8,747 nucleotides of DNA, taken from Flavobacteriales bacterium UBA7382 (GTDB taxonomy: Bacteria > Bacteroidota > Bacteroidia > Flavobacteriales_D > Sanyastnellaceae). Each line of letters starts with the position of its first letter. Position 1 is the stretch's first letter. The notes under the pieces are model-generated. The model did no database searches and had not been told where the DNA came from. It saw nothing but the letters and a program-made list of their open reading frames with translations. The translations under genes were made by a program, and so were the position numbers. Shown one piece after another: positions 1-6,628 of the stretch. The stretch lies in contig DKNS01000126.1 in NCBI GenBank assembly GCA_002469765.1, positions 1,657 through 10,403 on the forward strand. The letters run 5' to 3'.

Positions 1-26
1 CCTTCTTTGACTTGAATGCTCAGCAT
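1..26 (-). CDS. rpsU: Probable 30S ribosomal protein bS21, first nine codons only (runs off the left edge)
   Basis: An ATG at 26-24 opens a frame that stays open to the window edge and reads MLSIQVKEG. Bacteroidota bS21 proteins typically begin MLII-V-K-(E/D)-G followed by E-N/S-I-(D/E)-RALK, so these nine residues fit that N-terminus closely; this comparison is from memory of the family. bS21 is a small (about 65 aa) 30S subunit protein near the 3' end of 16S rRNA, and in Bacteroidota it helps form the pocket that hides the anti-Shine-Dalgarno sequence. The call is strengthened by a consensus-type Bacteroidota promoter ending 17 bp upstream, and by my recollection that rpsU sits near acyl-CoA dehydrogenase and HhH genes in related genomes. 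No Shine-Dalgarno sequence lies between the promoter and the ATG. Nine residues cannot prove identity, so this could be another short gene start or a chance frame. Confidence 0.55.
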
Positions 27-43
27 AATGTTGAATTGGGGGC

Positions 44-72
44 CAAAAATACACGAAAACTCCTAAAGTCAA
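44..72 (-). promoter_or_regulatory. Bacteroidota-type promoter (TTG - 18 bp - TATTTTTG) for the gene starting at 26
   Basis: On the minus strand, TATTTTTG (51 to 44) matches the Bacteroidota -7 element TAnnTTTG at every fixed position. A TTG (72 to 70) lies 18 bp upstream, within the usual 17-23 bp spacing for the -33 element. The -33 TTG overlaps the stop codon of the acyl-CoA dehydrogenase gene. Transcription would start near position 37-38, giving a leader of only about 10-12 nt before the ATG at 26. This was the only full match to the consensus that I found by eye upstream of any gene here. Confidence 0.6.
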
Positions 73-1217
73 CCGCCCTCCCGCAACAACTCTCGTCCAA
101 TCACAAGTTTTTGGATTTCTGACGTCCCTTCCCCGATGGTGCACAGTTTGGAGTCGCGGTAGAACTTTTCGGCAGGGAAGTCTTTCGTGTACCCGTAGCC
201 TCCTAAAATCTGAACTCCTTCTGTGGCCACACGGACACACACCTCGCTCGCTTCGTATTTCGCCATGGCGCTCTCCTTGGTCACGGGCATGCTTGAATTC
301 TTCAATTCACAGGCCTGCAGAGTGAGCAGGTCGGCAGCCTCAATGGACGTAGCCATGTCCGCCAACTTGAATCCAATGGCCTGGAATTGAGCAATGGGCT
401 GGCCAAACTGCTCGCGCTCCTTCGCGTAGTCTCTGGCCGTCTGCAGGGCGCCTTTGGCGATGCCCAGGGCCAACGAGGCGATGCTGATGCGGCCGCCGTC
501 CAAAATTTTCATGGCTTGAATGAACCCCTCACCCACTTGACCGAGGACATTGAGCTCTGGCACACGGCAATCATTAAAAACCAATTCGGCTGTCTCGCTG
601 CTCCTCATGCCCAACTTATTCTCCTTCTTCCCTCCAGCAAAACCGGCTGTGCCCCTTTCCACCACGAATGCCGTGATGCCTCGGCTGTCCAGCAAGTCGC
701 CGGTCCTGGCAAGCACCACAGCCACGTCACCAGAAATGCCGTGGGTGATCCAATTCTTGGTCCCGTTCAAGACCCAATGGTCGCCGTCTTTTGTGGCAAC
801 GCATTGCATCCTCATCGCATCGCTGCCGGTGTTGGCCTCTGTCAAGCCCCATGCTCCGATCCAGGCCCCGCTGGCCAACTTGGGCAACCACTTGGTCTTT
901 TGCTCGTGGGATCCAAACTGCAAAATATGACCGGTACACAAGCTGTTGTGCGCCGCCATCGACAGGCCGACAGAACCGCACACTTGGGCAATTTGCTCGA
1001 TGGCCATCTTGTATTCATAGTACCCCAGGCCAGCTCCGCCATACTCCTTGGGCACGAGCATGCCCATCAAACCAAGCTCGCCCATTTTGGCAAACATCTC
1101 CCTTGGGAAATGCTGTTCCTCATCCCATTGCATCCGGTATGGCAACACCTCACGATGCACGAAATCACGAATGGCGTCGCGCATCAATTTTTGATCGTTG
1201 GTCAGAGAAATTTGCAT
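69..1217 (-). CDS. Acyl-CoA dehydrogenase, short/branched-chain type
   Basis: FAD-dependent, cytosolic alpha,beta-dehydrogenation of a short or medium acyl-CoA, passing electrons to electron-transfer flavoprotein; used in fatty-acid or branched-chain amino-acid breakdown. The 382-aa product has the whole family fold: N-terminal helical domain (about 5-117), middle beta domain with the first family signature LTEANTGSDA (125-134), and C-terminal helical domain with EREQFGQPIAQFQ (267-279) and the second signature QILGGYGY (336-343). The catalytic base is probably Glu363 in TIGEGTSEIQ (360-369), where butyryl- and branched-chain enzymes place it. Chain-length specificity cannot be read from the sequence. 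I chose the ATG at 1217, giving MQISLTNDQ, the usual family N-terminus; a TTG at 1259 would add 14 residues with no family match. The stop is TGA. The gene lies 54 bp after the HhH gene with no clear promoter or Shine-Dalgarno sequence, but short palindromes precede the start. Confidence 0.95.
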   Translation of the reverse strand: MQISLTNDQKLMRDAIRDFVHREVLPYRMQWDEEQHFPREMFAKMGELGLMGMLVPKEYGGAGLGYYEYKMAIEQIAQVCGSVGLSMAAHNSLCTGHILQFGSHEQKTKWLPKLASGAWIGAWGLTEANTGSDAMRMQCVATKDGDHWVLNGTKNWITHGISGDVAVVLARTGDLLDSRGITAFVVERGTAGFAGGKKENKLGMRSSETAELVFNDCRVPELNVLGQVGEGFIQAMKILDGGRISIASLALGIAKGALQTARDYAKEREQFGQPIAQFQAIGFKLADMATSIEAADLLTLQACELKNSSMPVTKESAMAKYEASEVCVRVATEGVQILGGYGYTKDFPAEKFYRDSKLCTIGEGTSEIQKLVIGRELLREGG

Positions 1218-1245
1218 TGAATTTCGTTTTCGTCCACGAATTTCG
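1218..1245. promoter_or_regulatory. Cluster of short palindromes/direct repeats before the acyl-CoA dehydrogenase start (possible operator)
   Basis: The 54-bp gap upstream of the ATG at 1217 holds GAATTTCG twice in the same orientation (1219-1226 and 1238-1245), 19 bp apart. The second copy with its 5' flank is the palindrome CGAA-T-TTCG (1237-1245). Between the copies lies TTCGT-CC-ACGAA (1229-1240), a perfect 5+5 inverted repeat. Such an arrangement could bind a dimeric regulator (TetR-like repressors often control acyl-CoA dehydrogenase genes), but the arms are short, no known consensus is matched, and AT-rich DNA gives such repeats by chance. Confidence 0.25.
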
Positions 1246-1271
1246 GGCAGAACCGACAAGTCCCACCATCC

Positions 1272-1970
1272 TCAAAGGCCTGAACATATGGTGAGGTACG
1301 GACGAACCTTTCGCAGAGTGACGGAATCCAGCCTGCTGCGCAAGAGGACGACATCCATGGCATGGACGCCTCGGCCTCGGGCGCGTATCAATTTCTTGGT
1401 CGTTTCCAGGTCGAACCGCGGGTGCTTGAGCAACGTGCCAAAGGACACCGTGTCCAGGCACAGCGATTGGATGTGCTGCGCATTGGCGGTGAGGTGGGGC
1501 CGTGCCTGATCCACCACGCTTGAGTCCAAACCGTGGACTTCATACAAATCTTCGATGCAGAGAAAACCGCCAAGGGCGTCACGGAACCGCACGATTCGTT
1601 CAGAGAGAACCGGCCCCACCCCTCGCAGCTGCTGAAGCCCTTCGGCGTCGACCAGGTTCAGCTCCAACTGAACCAACGATTCCACATGGCTCGCGCCAGA
1701 CTGATCATGGCGACGCTTTCTCTGAAAATTTGCCCTGAACGGACGAACCCTTGCGACGTACCCAGGAAACGTCTCGGCCCATGTCAACAAATCCGCAACA
1801 TCAGCTTTAGGACGGTTCGGCCAATTCGCCATCGACTCGTGACGCTGCCAAAGTCGAAAGGCGAGTAAAGTCCCCAAAAACAAGCACGCCCACCCCCATT
1901 CTTGGAGACGGGCGCTTCTTTCGCCGTAGAAACGGTCTTTTCGATCAGTCGAACCTCTTGATTTCTCCAC
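1272..1970 (-). CDS. Membrane-anchored helix-hairpin-helix (ComEA-like) protein
   Basis: Predicted 232-aa protein with a short basic N-terminus, one hydrophobic segment (about 24-41) and a C-terminal part with two helix-hairpin-helix modules. The first (about 104-160) has the ComEA-like pattern ELNLVDAEGLQQLRGVGP, then SERIVRFRDALGGF and EDLYEVHGL. The second (about 173-226) is more divergent (DTVSFGTLLKHPRFD, KKLIRARG, LRKVRPYL). These modules bind DNA backbone without sequence preference. ComEA itself is a membrane DNA receptor for natural transformation, but for this longer Bacteroidota form I know no proven role. The start is GTG at 1970: it is the only usual start codon I found ahead of the membrane segment, and a perfect AGGAGG lies 7 nt upstream. 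An ATG at residue 47 would remove the anchor. The gene overlaps the end of the symporter gene by 26 bp in another frame, which suggests translational coupling. The stop is TGA. Confidence 0.82.
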   Translation of the reverse strand: MEKSRGSTDRKDRFYGERSARLQEWGWACLFLGTLLAFRLWQRHESMANWPNRPKADVADLLTWAETFPGYVARVRPFRANFQRKRRHDQSGASHVESLVQLELNLVDAEGLQQLRGVGPVLSERIVRFRDALGGFLCIEDLYEVHGLDSSVVDQARPHLTANAQHIQSLCLDTVSFGTLLKHPRFDLETTKKLIRARGRGVHAMDVVLLRSRLDSVTLRKVRPYLTICSGL

Positions 1971-3480
1971 TTTTCACCCTCCTCATGTAATCTCCCAAAT
2001 CCGCCTTGACCTCCCTAGCCATGAAATACAAGCCAAGTACGTTGGGGAAACACATGGCGAAAATCATGGCATCCCCAAAGTCAAACACACTCCGCGCACT
2101 GATGGCCGACCCCACCACGACAAACACGCAAAAGAGCGCCTTGTAGGTGATGTCCATGGCCTTGGTCTCACCGAACAAATAAGTCCACGCCTTGAGACCG
2201 TAATAGCTCCAGCTGATCATGGTGCTCAACGCAAACAAGATGACTGCCACGGACAACACAACAGGGAACCAAGACAACGTCTGACTGAACGCAGAAGACG
2301 TCAAGTTGATGGCCTGAAGCTCTCCTGCCTTCGCACTGGCGAGCACGCCCGCCTGGTCGTACATGCCGTAATCTGAAATGACAATCACCAAGGCCGTCAT
2401 GGTGCATATGACTACCGTGTCAATGAACGGCTCAAGGAGGGCCACGATTCCCTCACTCACAGGTTCGTCGGTTTTGGCCGCGCTGTGCGCAATGGAGGCC
2501 GATCCAATGCCAGCTTCGTTGGAGAAGGCAGCACGCTTGAATCCTTGAATCAACACCCCCACAATGCCGCCGTACATGGCGTCGCTGTTGAAGGCGCCAG
2601 CCAAGATTTTCCCAAACGCCGCGGGAACCTCAGACAGGTTGCCAAAAATCACTGCCAGCGCCCCGAGGATGTAAATGCCCACCATAAGGGGAACCACTTT
2701 GTCCGTCACTTTGGCGATGCTCTTGATGCCGCCCAAAATGATGGCCGCCACAATCACAGCCATGGCCACACCAAACATCCATCCATTTCCGTAGAACATC
2801 GAGGCCTCTCCACCAGTAACGGCAATGAGCTGGCTGGTCGCTTGGTTGATTTGAACCATGTTGCCTCCACCAAACGAACCTCCAATGCAGGCAATGGCAA
2901 ACAACGCGGCCAACACGGCCCCCAGCCCCTTCTTGTTCTGGTTCGCAAGTCCGTCGCGGAGGTAATACATCGGGCCGCCGGAGATGCTTCCGTCTGGGTT
3001 CACCCGACGGTACTTGGTGCCCAGGGTGCACTCGACAAACTTGGAGCTCATTCCTAAGAGCCCTGCGACAATCATCCAGAAGGTGGCCCCAGGACCGCCC
3101 AGCGAGACGGCCACAGCAACCCCAGCAATGTTGCCCACACCCACAGTGCCCGAAAGGGCGGCTGTCAACGCCTGAAAGTGACTGACCTCTCCCTTGTGGT
3201 TGGGGTCGTCAAACTTGCCGCGCACCACATCCAAAGCATGCCGAAACGCGGTAAGGTTGACAAAGCGGTTGTACACCGTGAAAATCAAAGCCCCTGCAAG
3301 GAGCCAAATCAGGACAAACGGCACCTCCATGCCGCCACCCACAGGAACGGTGAAGAAAATCACCTTCATGATCGCGTTGGTGACCGGCTCCATCACTGCG
3401 TTGATGGAATCGTCAATGGAAGATTGGGCGCTTGCCCAAAAGGGCAGCAAGGCGAGCGAGAGAGAAGACAATCGTTTCAT
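1945..3480 (-). CDS. Sodium:alanine/glycine symporter, AGCS family
   Basis: Inner-membrane secondary transporter importing a small neutral amino acid (alanine or glycine in studied members) with Na+, occasionally H+. The 511-aa product carries the family signatures: GTVGVGNIAGVA...GGPGATFWM (111-136), SGGPMYYLRDGL (167-178), GSFGGGNMVQ (201-210) and KRAAFSNEAGIGSASIAHSA (315-334), with about ten to eleven hydrophobic segments between about 52 and 488. The N-terminus is longer than in classical AGCS proteins: MKRLSSLSLALLPFWASAQ looks like a cleavable signal peptide, then about 30 residues before the first core helix, a layout I associate with Bacteroidota homologues. I chose the ATG at 3480; starting at 3594 would run 82 bp into the preceding K+ channel gene and add 38 residues with no membrane character. 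The C-terminal tail is basic. The gap to the K+ channel gene is 32 bp with no promoter seen, so co-transcription is likely. Substrate and coupling ion are inferred from the family. Confidence 0.94.
   Translation of the reverse strand: MKRLSSLSLALLPFWASAQSSIDDSINAVMEPVTNAIMKVIFFTVPVGGGMEVPFVLIWLLAGALIFTVYNRFVNLTAFRHALDVVRGKFDDPNHKGEVSHFQALTAALSGTVGVGNIAGVAVAVSLGGPGATFWMIVAGLLGMSSKFVECTLGTKYRRVNPDGSISGGPMYYLRDGLANQNKKGLGAVLAALFAIACIGGSFGGGNMVQINQATSQLIAVTGGEASMFYGNGWMFGVAMAVIVAAIILGGIKSIAKVTDKVVPLMVGIYILGALAVIFGNLSEVPAAFGKILAGAFNSDAMYGGIVGVLIQGFKRAAFSNEAGIGSASIAHSAAKTDEPVSEGIVALLEPFIDTVVICTMTALVIVISDYGMYDQAGVLASAKAGELQAINLTSSAFSQTLSWFPVVLSVAVILFALSTMISWSYYGLKAWTYLFGETKAMDITYKALFCVFVVVGSAISARSVFDFGDAMIFAMCFPNVLGLYFMAREVKADLGDYMRRVKSGEIKRFD
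1978..1983 (-). promoter_or_regulatory. Shine-Dalgarno site AGGAGG of the HhH gene, inside the symporter coding sequence
   Basis: AGGAGG on the minus strand (1983 to 1978) sits 7 nt before the GTG at 1970, the ideal spacing for pairing with the 16S rRNA 3' end. The same bases encode Arg-Arg (codons AGG AGG) near the C-terminus of the AGCS symporter, residues 500-501. It decides the HhH start. I saw no comparable site before the other visible starts (26, 1217, 3480, 4538, 5492, 6625, 7807). Chance use of AGG codons for two arginines remains possible. Confidence 0.6.
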
Positions 3481-3512
3481 GACTTGAATAGAAGTAAGTG
3501 TGGGCCCTTGGC

Positions 3513-4538
3513 TCAGCCCTGCGGGGGCTGAATCCCGAGGATTCGGTTCATGGTTCGGAGTTGGTCGGCAGTGCCGAGGACAAAAAGCTTGCACGCATCG
3601 TCCAACGGGGTGTCACGTCCTGGGTTGATGATGAAATTCCCGTCGGACTGCTTCAAGCCCACGACATTCACGCCCACGCGGTTGCGGGCGTCCAATTCAC
3701 CCAAGGAGGCCGTCTTCAACCCTTGGGGCAGCACGTTCACGGGAATCTCTTCCAAGTTGATGTCGTCTGCGCCCTGGATTTTCAAGTGGTCCAAAAATTC
3801 AATCACGTCGGGCATCACAACGAGGGAGGCCATGTGGGCCCCGCCCACCTTGTCCGGCATGATTACATTGTTGGCCCCTGCAACACGGAGTTTGCTCACC
3901 GAGTTCAGCTTGGATGCACGCGACACAATGTGAATGTTGGGCGCCATCTCGCGCGCAGCCAAAACCACATAGAGGTTTTGGGCATCACTTGGCAAGGTTG
4001 TGATTACGCTCTTGGCCTTGGTGATGCCTGCACTGGCCAAATTCTCGTCTCGGGTGGCGTCCCCTGAAATGACAATGTGCCCCTCGGCAGACAACGAATC
4101 GGCTTTTTCGACATCGTTCTCCACGATGACCACAGGCGTGTTGTGGTCGTGCAGCTCTTGCACGGCCATTTCGCCCACACGTCCCATTCCGCAAACGATG
4201 ACGTGGTTGCTGAGTTTTTCGACTTCTTGTTTCAAGCGTGCCTCTTTGAAAGTGGTTCGGTATTCTCCGTTCACAAAATAGGTCGTCAAGGCAGAAATGG
4301 AATACGCAAACGTGCCCAAACTGCCCATGATCAAAATGGACGTGAACAACATGCCTTCTTCTGACAACTCACGCACTTCACCAAAGCCCACCGTGGACAC
4401 GGTGATGACAGTCATGTACAGAGCCTCCACCCAGGAGTATCCTTCAATCAAAACAAACCCCACACTGCCCAACACCACCACGCCCAAAATGAAGGAGAGC
4501 GCGAGGTAAATCCGGGGGAAGATGCGGAAGGTGAACAT
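3513..4538 (-). CDS. Two-TM potassium channel with cytosolic RCK (TrkA-N/TrkA-C) domain
   Basis: A 341-aa K+ channel subunit resembling MthK and other prokaryotic RCK-gated channels; four pore units would form the channel. Order: TM1 (about 9-31), pore helix and selectivity filter TVGFG (49-53) followed by Glu54, TM2 (about 63-89), a charged linker (95-110), RCK N-lobe with the Rossmann motif GMGRVG (117-122) and acidic Glu140 ending the second strand (VVIVEND), GDATRDENLASAGI (159-172), and a TrkA-C domain (about 255-335). The filter has Phe for the common Tyr and Glu for the usual Asp, both known variants. The GxGxxG plus acidic residue suggests nucleotide (NAD/NADH or ATP/ADP) binding, as in Trk-type regulators; the ligand is not certain. 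The start is ATG at 4538. The 87-bp gap to pyrF (4539-4625) is the largest here; I saw no consensus promoter, Shine-Dalgarno sequence or terminator in it, only an 8-bp repeat (TTTCACCC at 4581 and 4613). The next gene is a Na+-type symporter. Confidence 0.93.
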   Translation of the reverse strand: MFTFRIFPRIYLALSFILGVVVLGSVGFVLIEGYSWVEALYMTVITVSTVGFGEVRELSEEGMLFTSILIMGSLGTFAYSISALTTYFVNGEYRTTFKEARLKQEVEKLSNHVIVCGMGRVGEMAVQELHDHNTPVVIVENDVEKADSLSAEGHIVISGDATRDENLASAGITKAKSVITTLPSDAQNLYVVLAAREMAPNIHIVSRASKLNSVSKLRVAGANNVIMPDKVGGAHMASLVVMPDVIEFLDHLKIQGADDINLEEIPVNVLPQGLKTASLGELDARNRVGVNVVGLKQSDGNFIINPGRDTPLDDACKLFVLGTADQLRTMNRILGIQPPQG

Positions 4539-4625
4539 TCAGGTGTAAGCTACAACGCCCACCTCATTCGACAGTGGCCGTTTCACCCCCGTTTTGCAGA
4601 CGTGACCGTGGATTTCACCCGAGAA

Positions 4626-5492
4626 TCACAACAGCTGTGCTTTCTCCAATTCGGCGTGCATGGCAACCTGAAGCTTGGAGGCTGCAGCTTGGCTGGCGAC
4701 CTTGGTTTCTTCCACTGTGGCATCGTGTCGGCCTGCGTACAGGATGCCCCTTGAACTGTTGACGAGCAACCCGCAAGCCGAGTTCAAGCCATGTGCGCAC
4801 ACGTCCTCCACAGTGCCTCCTTGGGCCCCCACACCTGGCACCAACAAAAAGGCATCCGGGGCGAGGCTTCTCACAAGCCCTAGTTGTTCGGGCCGGGTGG
4901 CGCCCACCACGTACATCAAACGGTCGGCACCCTCAAATTTTTGGGATTTGGACAGCACTTCCTCAAACAAAGGCGTCTCCCCATGGAACTCAAAATCCTC
5001 TGCACTGGGGTTGGACGTGAGCGCAAGCAAGACCGTCCATTTGTTGGAGAAAGAAGTGAAAGGCTCTACGCTGTTCCTCCCCATGTATGGCGCGACGGTC
5101 ACGGCATCTGCACCGAGACCCGTGAACAGCGCCTCTGCATATTTCAAGGCTGTGTTGCCAATGTCTCCGCGCTTGGCGTCGGCGATGACCAGAACGTCAG
5201 TAGGAATGTTCGCCACGACCCGTTCCAAAGCTGCCCAACCTTCTGCGCCGTATTGTTCGAAGAACGCCAAATTTGGTTTGTACGCAACTGCGAAAGGCAG
5301 TGTGGCTTCCACCACAGCCGCGCAAAACGCCTCCATGGCCACAACGCCCGTCCCGAAGGACGCTGGAACCTTCGCGGGATCAGGATCCAAACCCACACAC
5401 AGGAAAGAAGCTTTGGCTTGAATGGCTTGAAACAGTCCTGAAACAGACGCCATTTGGGCCGACGTCGAACGTGTGGAAACGGGCGTGGTCAT
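4626..5492 (-). CDS. pyrF: Orotidine-5'-phosphate decarboxylase, type 2
   Basis: Last step of de novo UMP synthesis: decarboxylates orotidine-5'-phosphate to UMP in the cytosol. The 288-aa protein is the longer type 2 (OMPdecase_2) form, about 270-290 aa, not the 230-240 aa form of E. coli. It shows FLCVGLDPDP (30-39), YKPN (71-74), the catalytic DAKRGD motif (105-110; Asp105, Lys107, Asp110), VAPYMG (133-138), the phosphate-loop region LVPGVGAQGG (217-226) and NSSRGI (245-250). All residues expected for catalysis are present. I took the ATG at 5492; a second ATG at residue 14, just before the conserved domain, is an alternative start. It follows prfA by 41 bp without a clear promoter. The purM-prfA-pyrF order is, from memory, common in Flavobacteriia, and places purine and pyrimidine enzymes in one probable transcript. 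The stop is TGA. Confidence 0.96.
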   Translation of the reverse strand: MTTPVSTRSTSAQMASVSGLFQAIQAKASFLCVGLDPDPAKVPASFGTGVVAMEAFCAAVVEATLPFAVAYKPNLAFFEQYGAEGWAALERVVANIPTDVLVIADAKRGDIGNTALKYAEALFTGLGADAVTVAPYMGRNSVEPFTSFSNKWTVLLALTSNPSAEDFEFHGETPLFEEVLSKSQKFEGADRLMYVVGATRPEQLGLVRSLAPDAFLLVPGVGAQGGTVEDVCAHGLNSACGLLVNSSRGILYAGRHDATVEETKVASQAAASKLQVAMHAELEKAQLL

Positions 5493-5533
5493 GCCACAAA
5501 GGTCTCACAAGTCGAAGGGGAATCGCGCCCTTG

Positions 5534-6625
5534 TCAAAGATTCTTGAGCTGTTCGGCACGATCGGCCATGTGCAGCGCCTCAATCACCTCCTGAAGTTGT
5601 CCCTGCATCACAGCTTGCAGGGCGTGAATCGTCAGACCGATGCGGTGGTCTGTGACCCGTCCCTGAGGGAAGTTGTAGGTCCTGATTTTGGCACTTCGGT
5701 CTCCCGTGCTGACCTGGGACTTGCGCTCGGCAGCGCGTCCCGCTTCCGCCTCCTGCCTGGCGGCATCGTACAGCCGTGCCCTAAGTTCTTCTAAGGCCCA
5801 CTCGTAATTCTGATGCTGTGACCTGCCGTCCTGGCATTCCACCACCGTTCCCGTGGGCAAGTGCGTCAGCCGTACAGCACTTTCCGTTTTATTCACGTGC
5901 TGCCCGCCGGCGCCGCTTGCCCTGTAGGTGTCCTTCCGGACGTCATTGAGGTTCAATGTGACGTCGACATCCCGGGCCACTGGCAGGACCGCAACTGTGG
6001 CCGCGCTGGTGTGCACCCGACCTTGCGATTCGGTGTCCGGCACACGCTGAACCCGGTGGACGCCACGCTCGAACTTCAACCACCCAAACACACCTTCTCC
6101 TTCCAACCGGATCACGGCTTGTTTAAACCCTCCCACGGTTCCTTCACTGGCCTGAAGCCACTGATGCTTCCAGCCTTTCTCGTCGGCATGTTTCAAATAC
6201 ATGCGCACCAAATCCCCCGCAAACAAGGACGCCTCGTCGCCACCCGTGCCTGCGCGCACCTCCAGGATGGCGTCGCGGTCGTCTGCATCATCGTGGGGCA
6301 GAAGCATCCACTTGGCCTCTTCCACCCCCTTGGTCAACTTCGACTCCAACGAAGGTCGCTCTGCCGCACCCAGAACGCGCATGTCTGCGTCTTCAGAGTT
6401 CATCCACACTTGAGCTTCGTCCCAATCCCGCAACGTCCCCACCAGGGAGGTGGCCATGTCAGCCATGGGTTTGAGCCGTTTGTGCTCCACCATGAAGTCA
6501 CGGAGCTTGACACGATTTGCGACAACCTCAGGGTCAGAAATGCATTTTTCCACTTCTGCAAAGCGGTCGGCGATGGACTGCAATTTGGCCACCCAGCCGC
6601 CCAATTCCTCGCGGTTGAAGGCCAC
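5534..6625 (-). CDS. prfA: Peptide chain release factor 1 (RF1)
   Basis: Class I release factor that recognises UAA and UAG in the ribosomal A site and triggers peptide release. The 363-aa length is normal. It has the N-terminal helical domain (about 1-110), the AGTGGDEASLFAGDL segment (125-139), the codon-recognition tripeptide position PDT (196-198; PAT in E. coli, pattern PxT), QGRVHTSAAT (201-210), and the catalytic GAGGQHVNKTES segment with GGQ at 240-242. STGDRSAKIRTYNFPQGRVTDHR (306-328) is the C-terminal signature. PxT instead of SPF separates it from RF2. The start is GTG at 6625, 3 bp after the purM stop; a second GTG at residue 12 (6592) is possible, but the upstream one leaves normal operon spacing. 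No Shine-Dalgarno sequence is seen. Its own stop is TGA, which is read by RF2, not RF1. Methylation of the GGQ glutamine by PrmC is expected, but prmC is not in the window. Confidence 0.96.
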   Translation of the reverse strand: MAFNREELGGWVAKLQSIADRFAEVEKCISDPEVVANRVKLRDFMVEHKRLKPMADMATSLVGTLRDWDEAQVWMNSEDADMRVLGAAERPSLESKLTKGVEEAKWMLLPHDDADDRDAILEVRAGTGGDEASLFAGDLVRMYLKHADEKGWKHQWLQASEGTVGGFKQAVIRLEGEGVFGWLKFERGVHRVQRVPDTESQGRVHTSAATVAVLPVARDVDVTLNLNDVRKDTYRASGAGGQHVNKTESAVRLTHLPTGTVVECQDGRSQHQNYEWALEELRARLYDAARQEAEAGRAAERKSQVSTGDRSAKIRTYNFPQGRVTDHRIGLTIHALQAVMQGQLQEVIEALHMADRAEQLKNL

Positions 6626-6628
6626 GGC

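Noticed and set aside
16..26. Palindrome ATGCT-C-AGCAT covering the start codon of the left-edge gene
   Set aside because: The arms are 5 bp with a 1-nt centre (or a 4-bp stem with a 3-nt loop); too short for a terminator or a persuasive operator, and it lies in coding sequence.
387..1220. A 277-codon open frame on the plus strand
   Set aside because: It is wholly antisense to the acyl-CoA dehydrogenase, with no family features.
3481..3594. Upstream 38-codon extension of the AGCS symporter
   Set aside because: It would overlap the K+ channel gene, is proline-rich without membrane or signal character, and precedes a good signal peptide starting at the ATG at 3480.
4539..4625. Possible terminator or operator between pyrF and the K+ channel gene (TTTCACCC repeated 32 bp apart; small GTG/CAC hairpin)
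   Set aside because: The stem is only 3 bp, there is no T-run, and an 8-bp repeat alone is weak evidence.
5493..5533. Partial -7 box (GACCTTTG) before pyrF
   Set aside because: It lacks the TA, has no TTG at proper spacing, and would put transcription start at or past the ATG.
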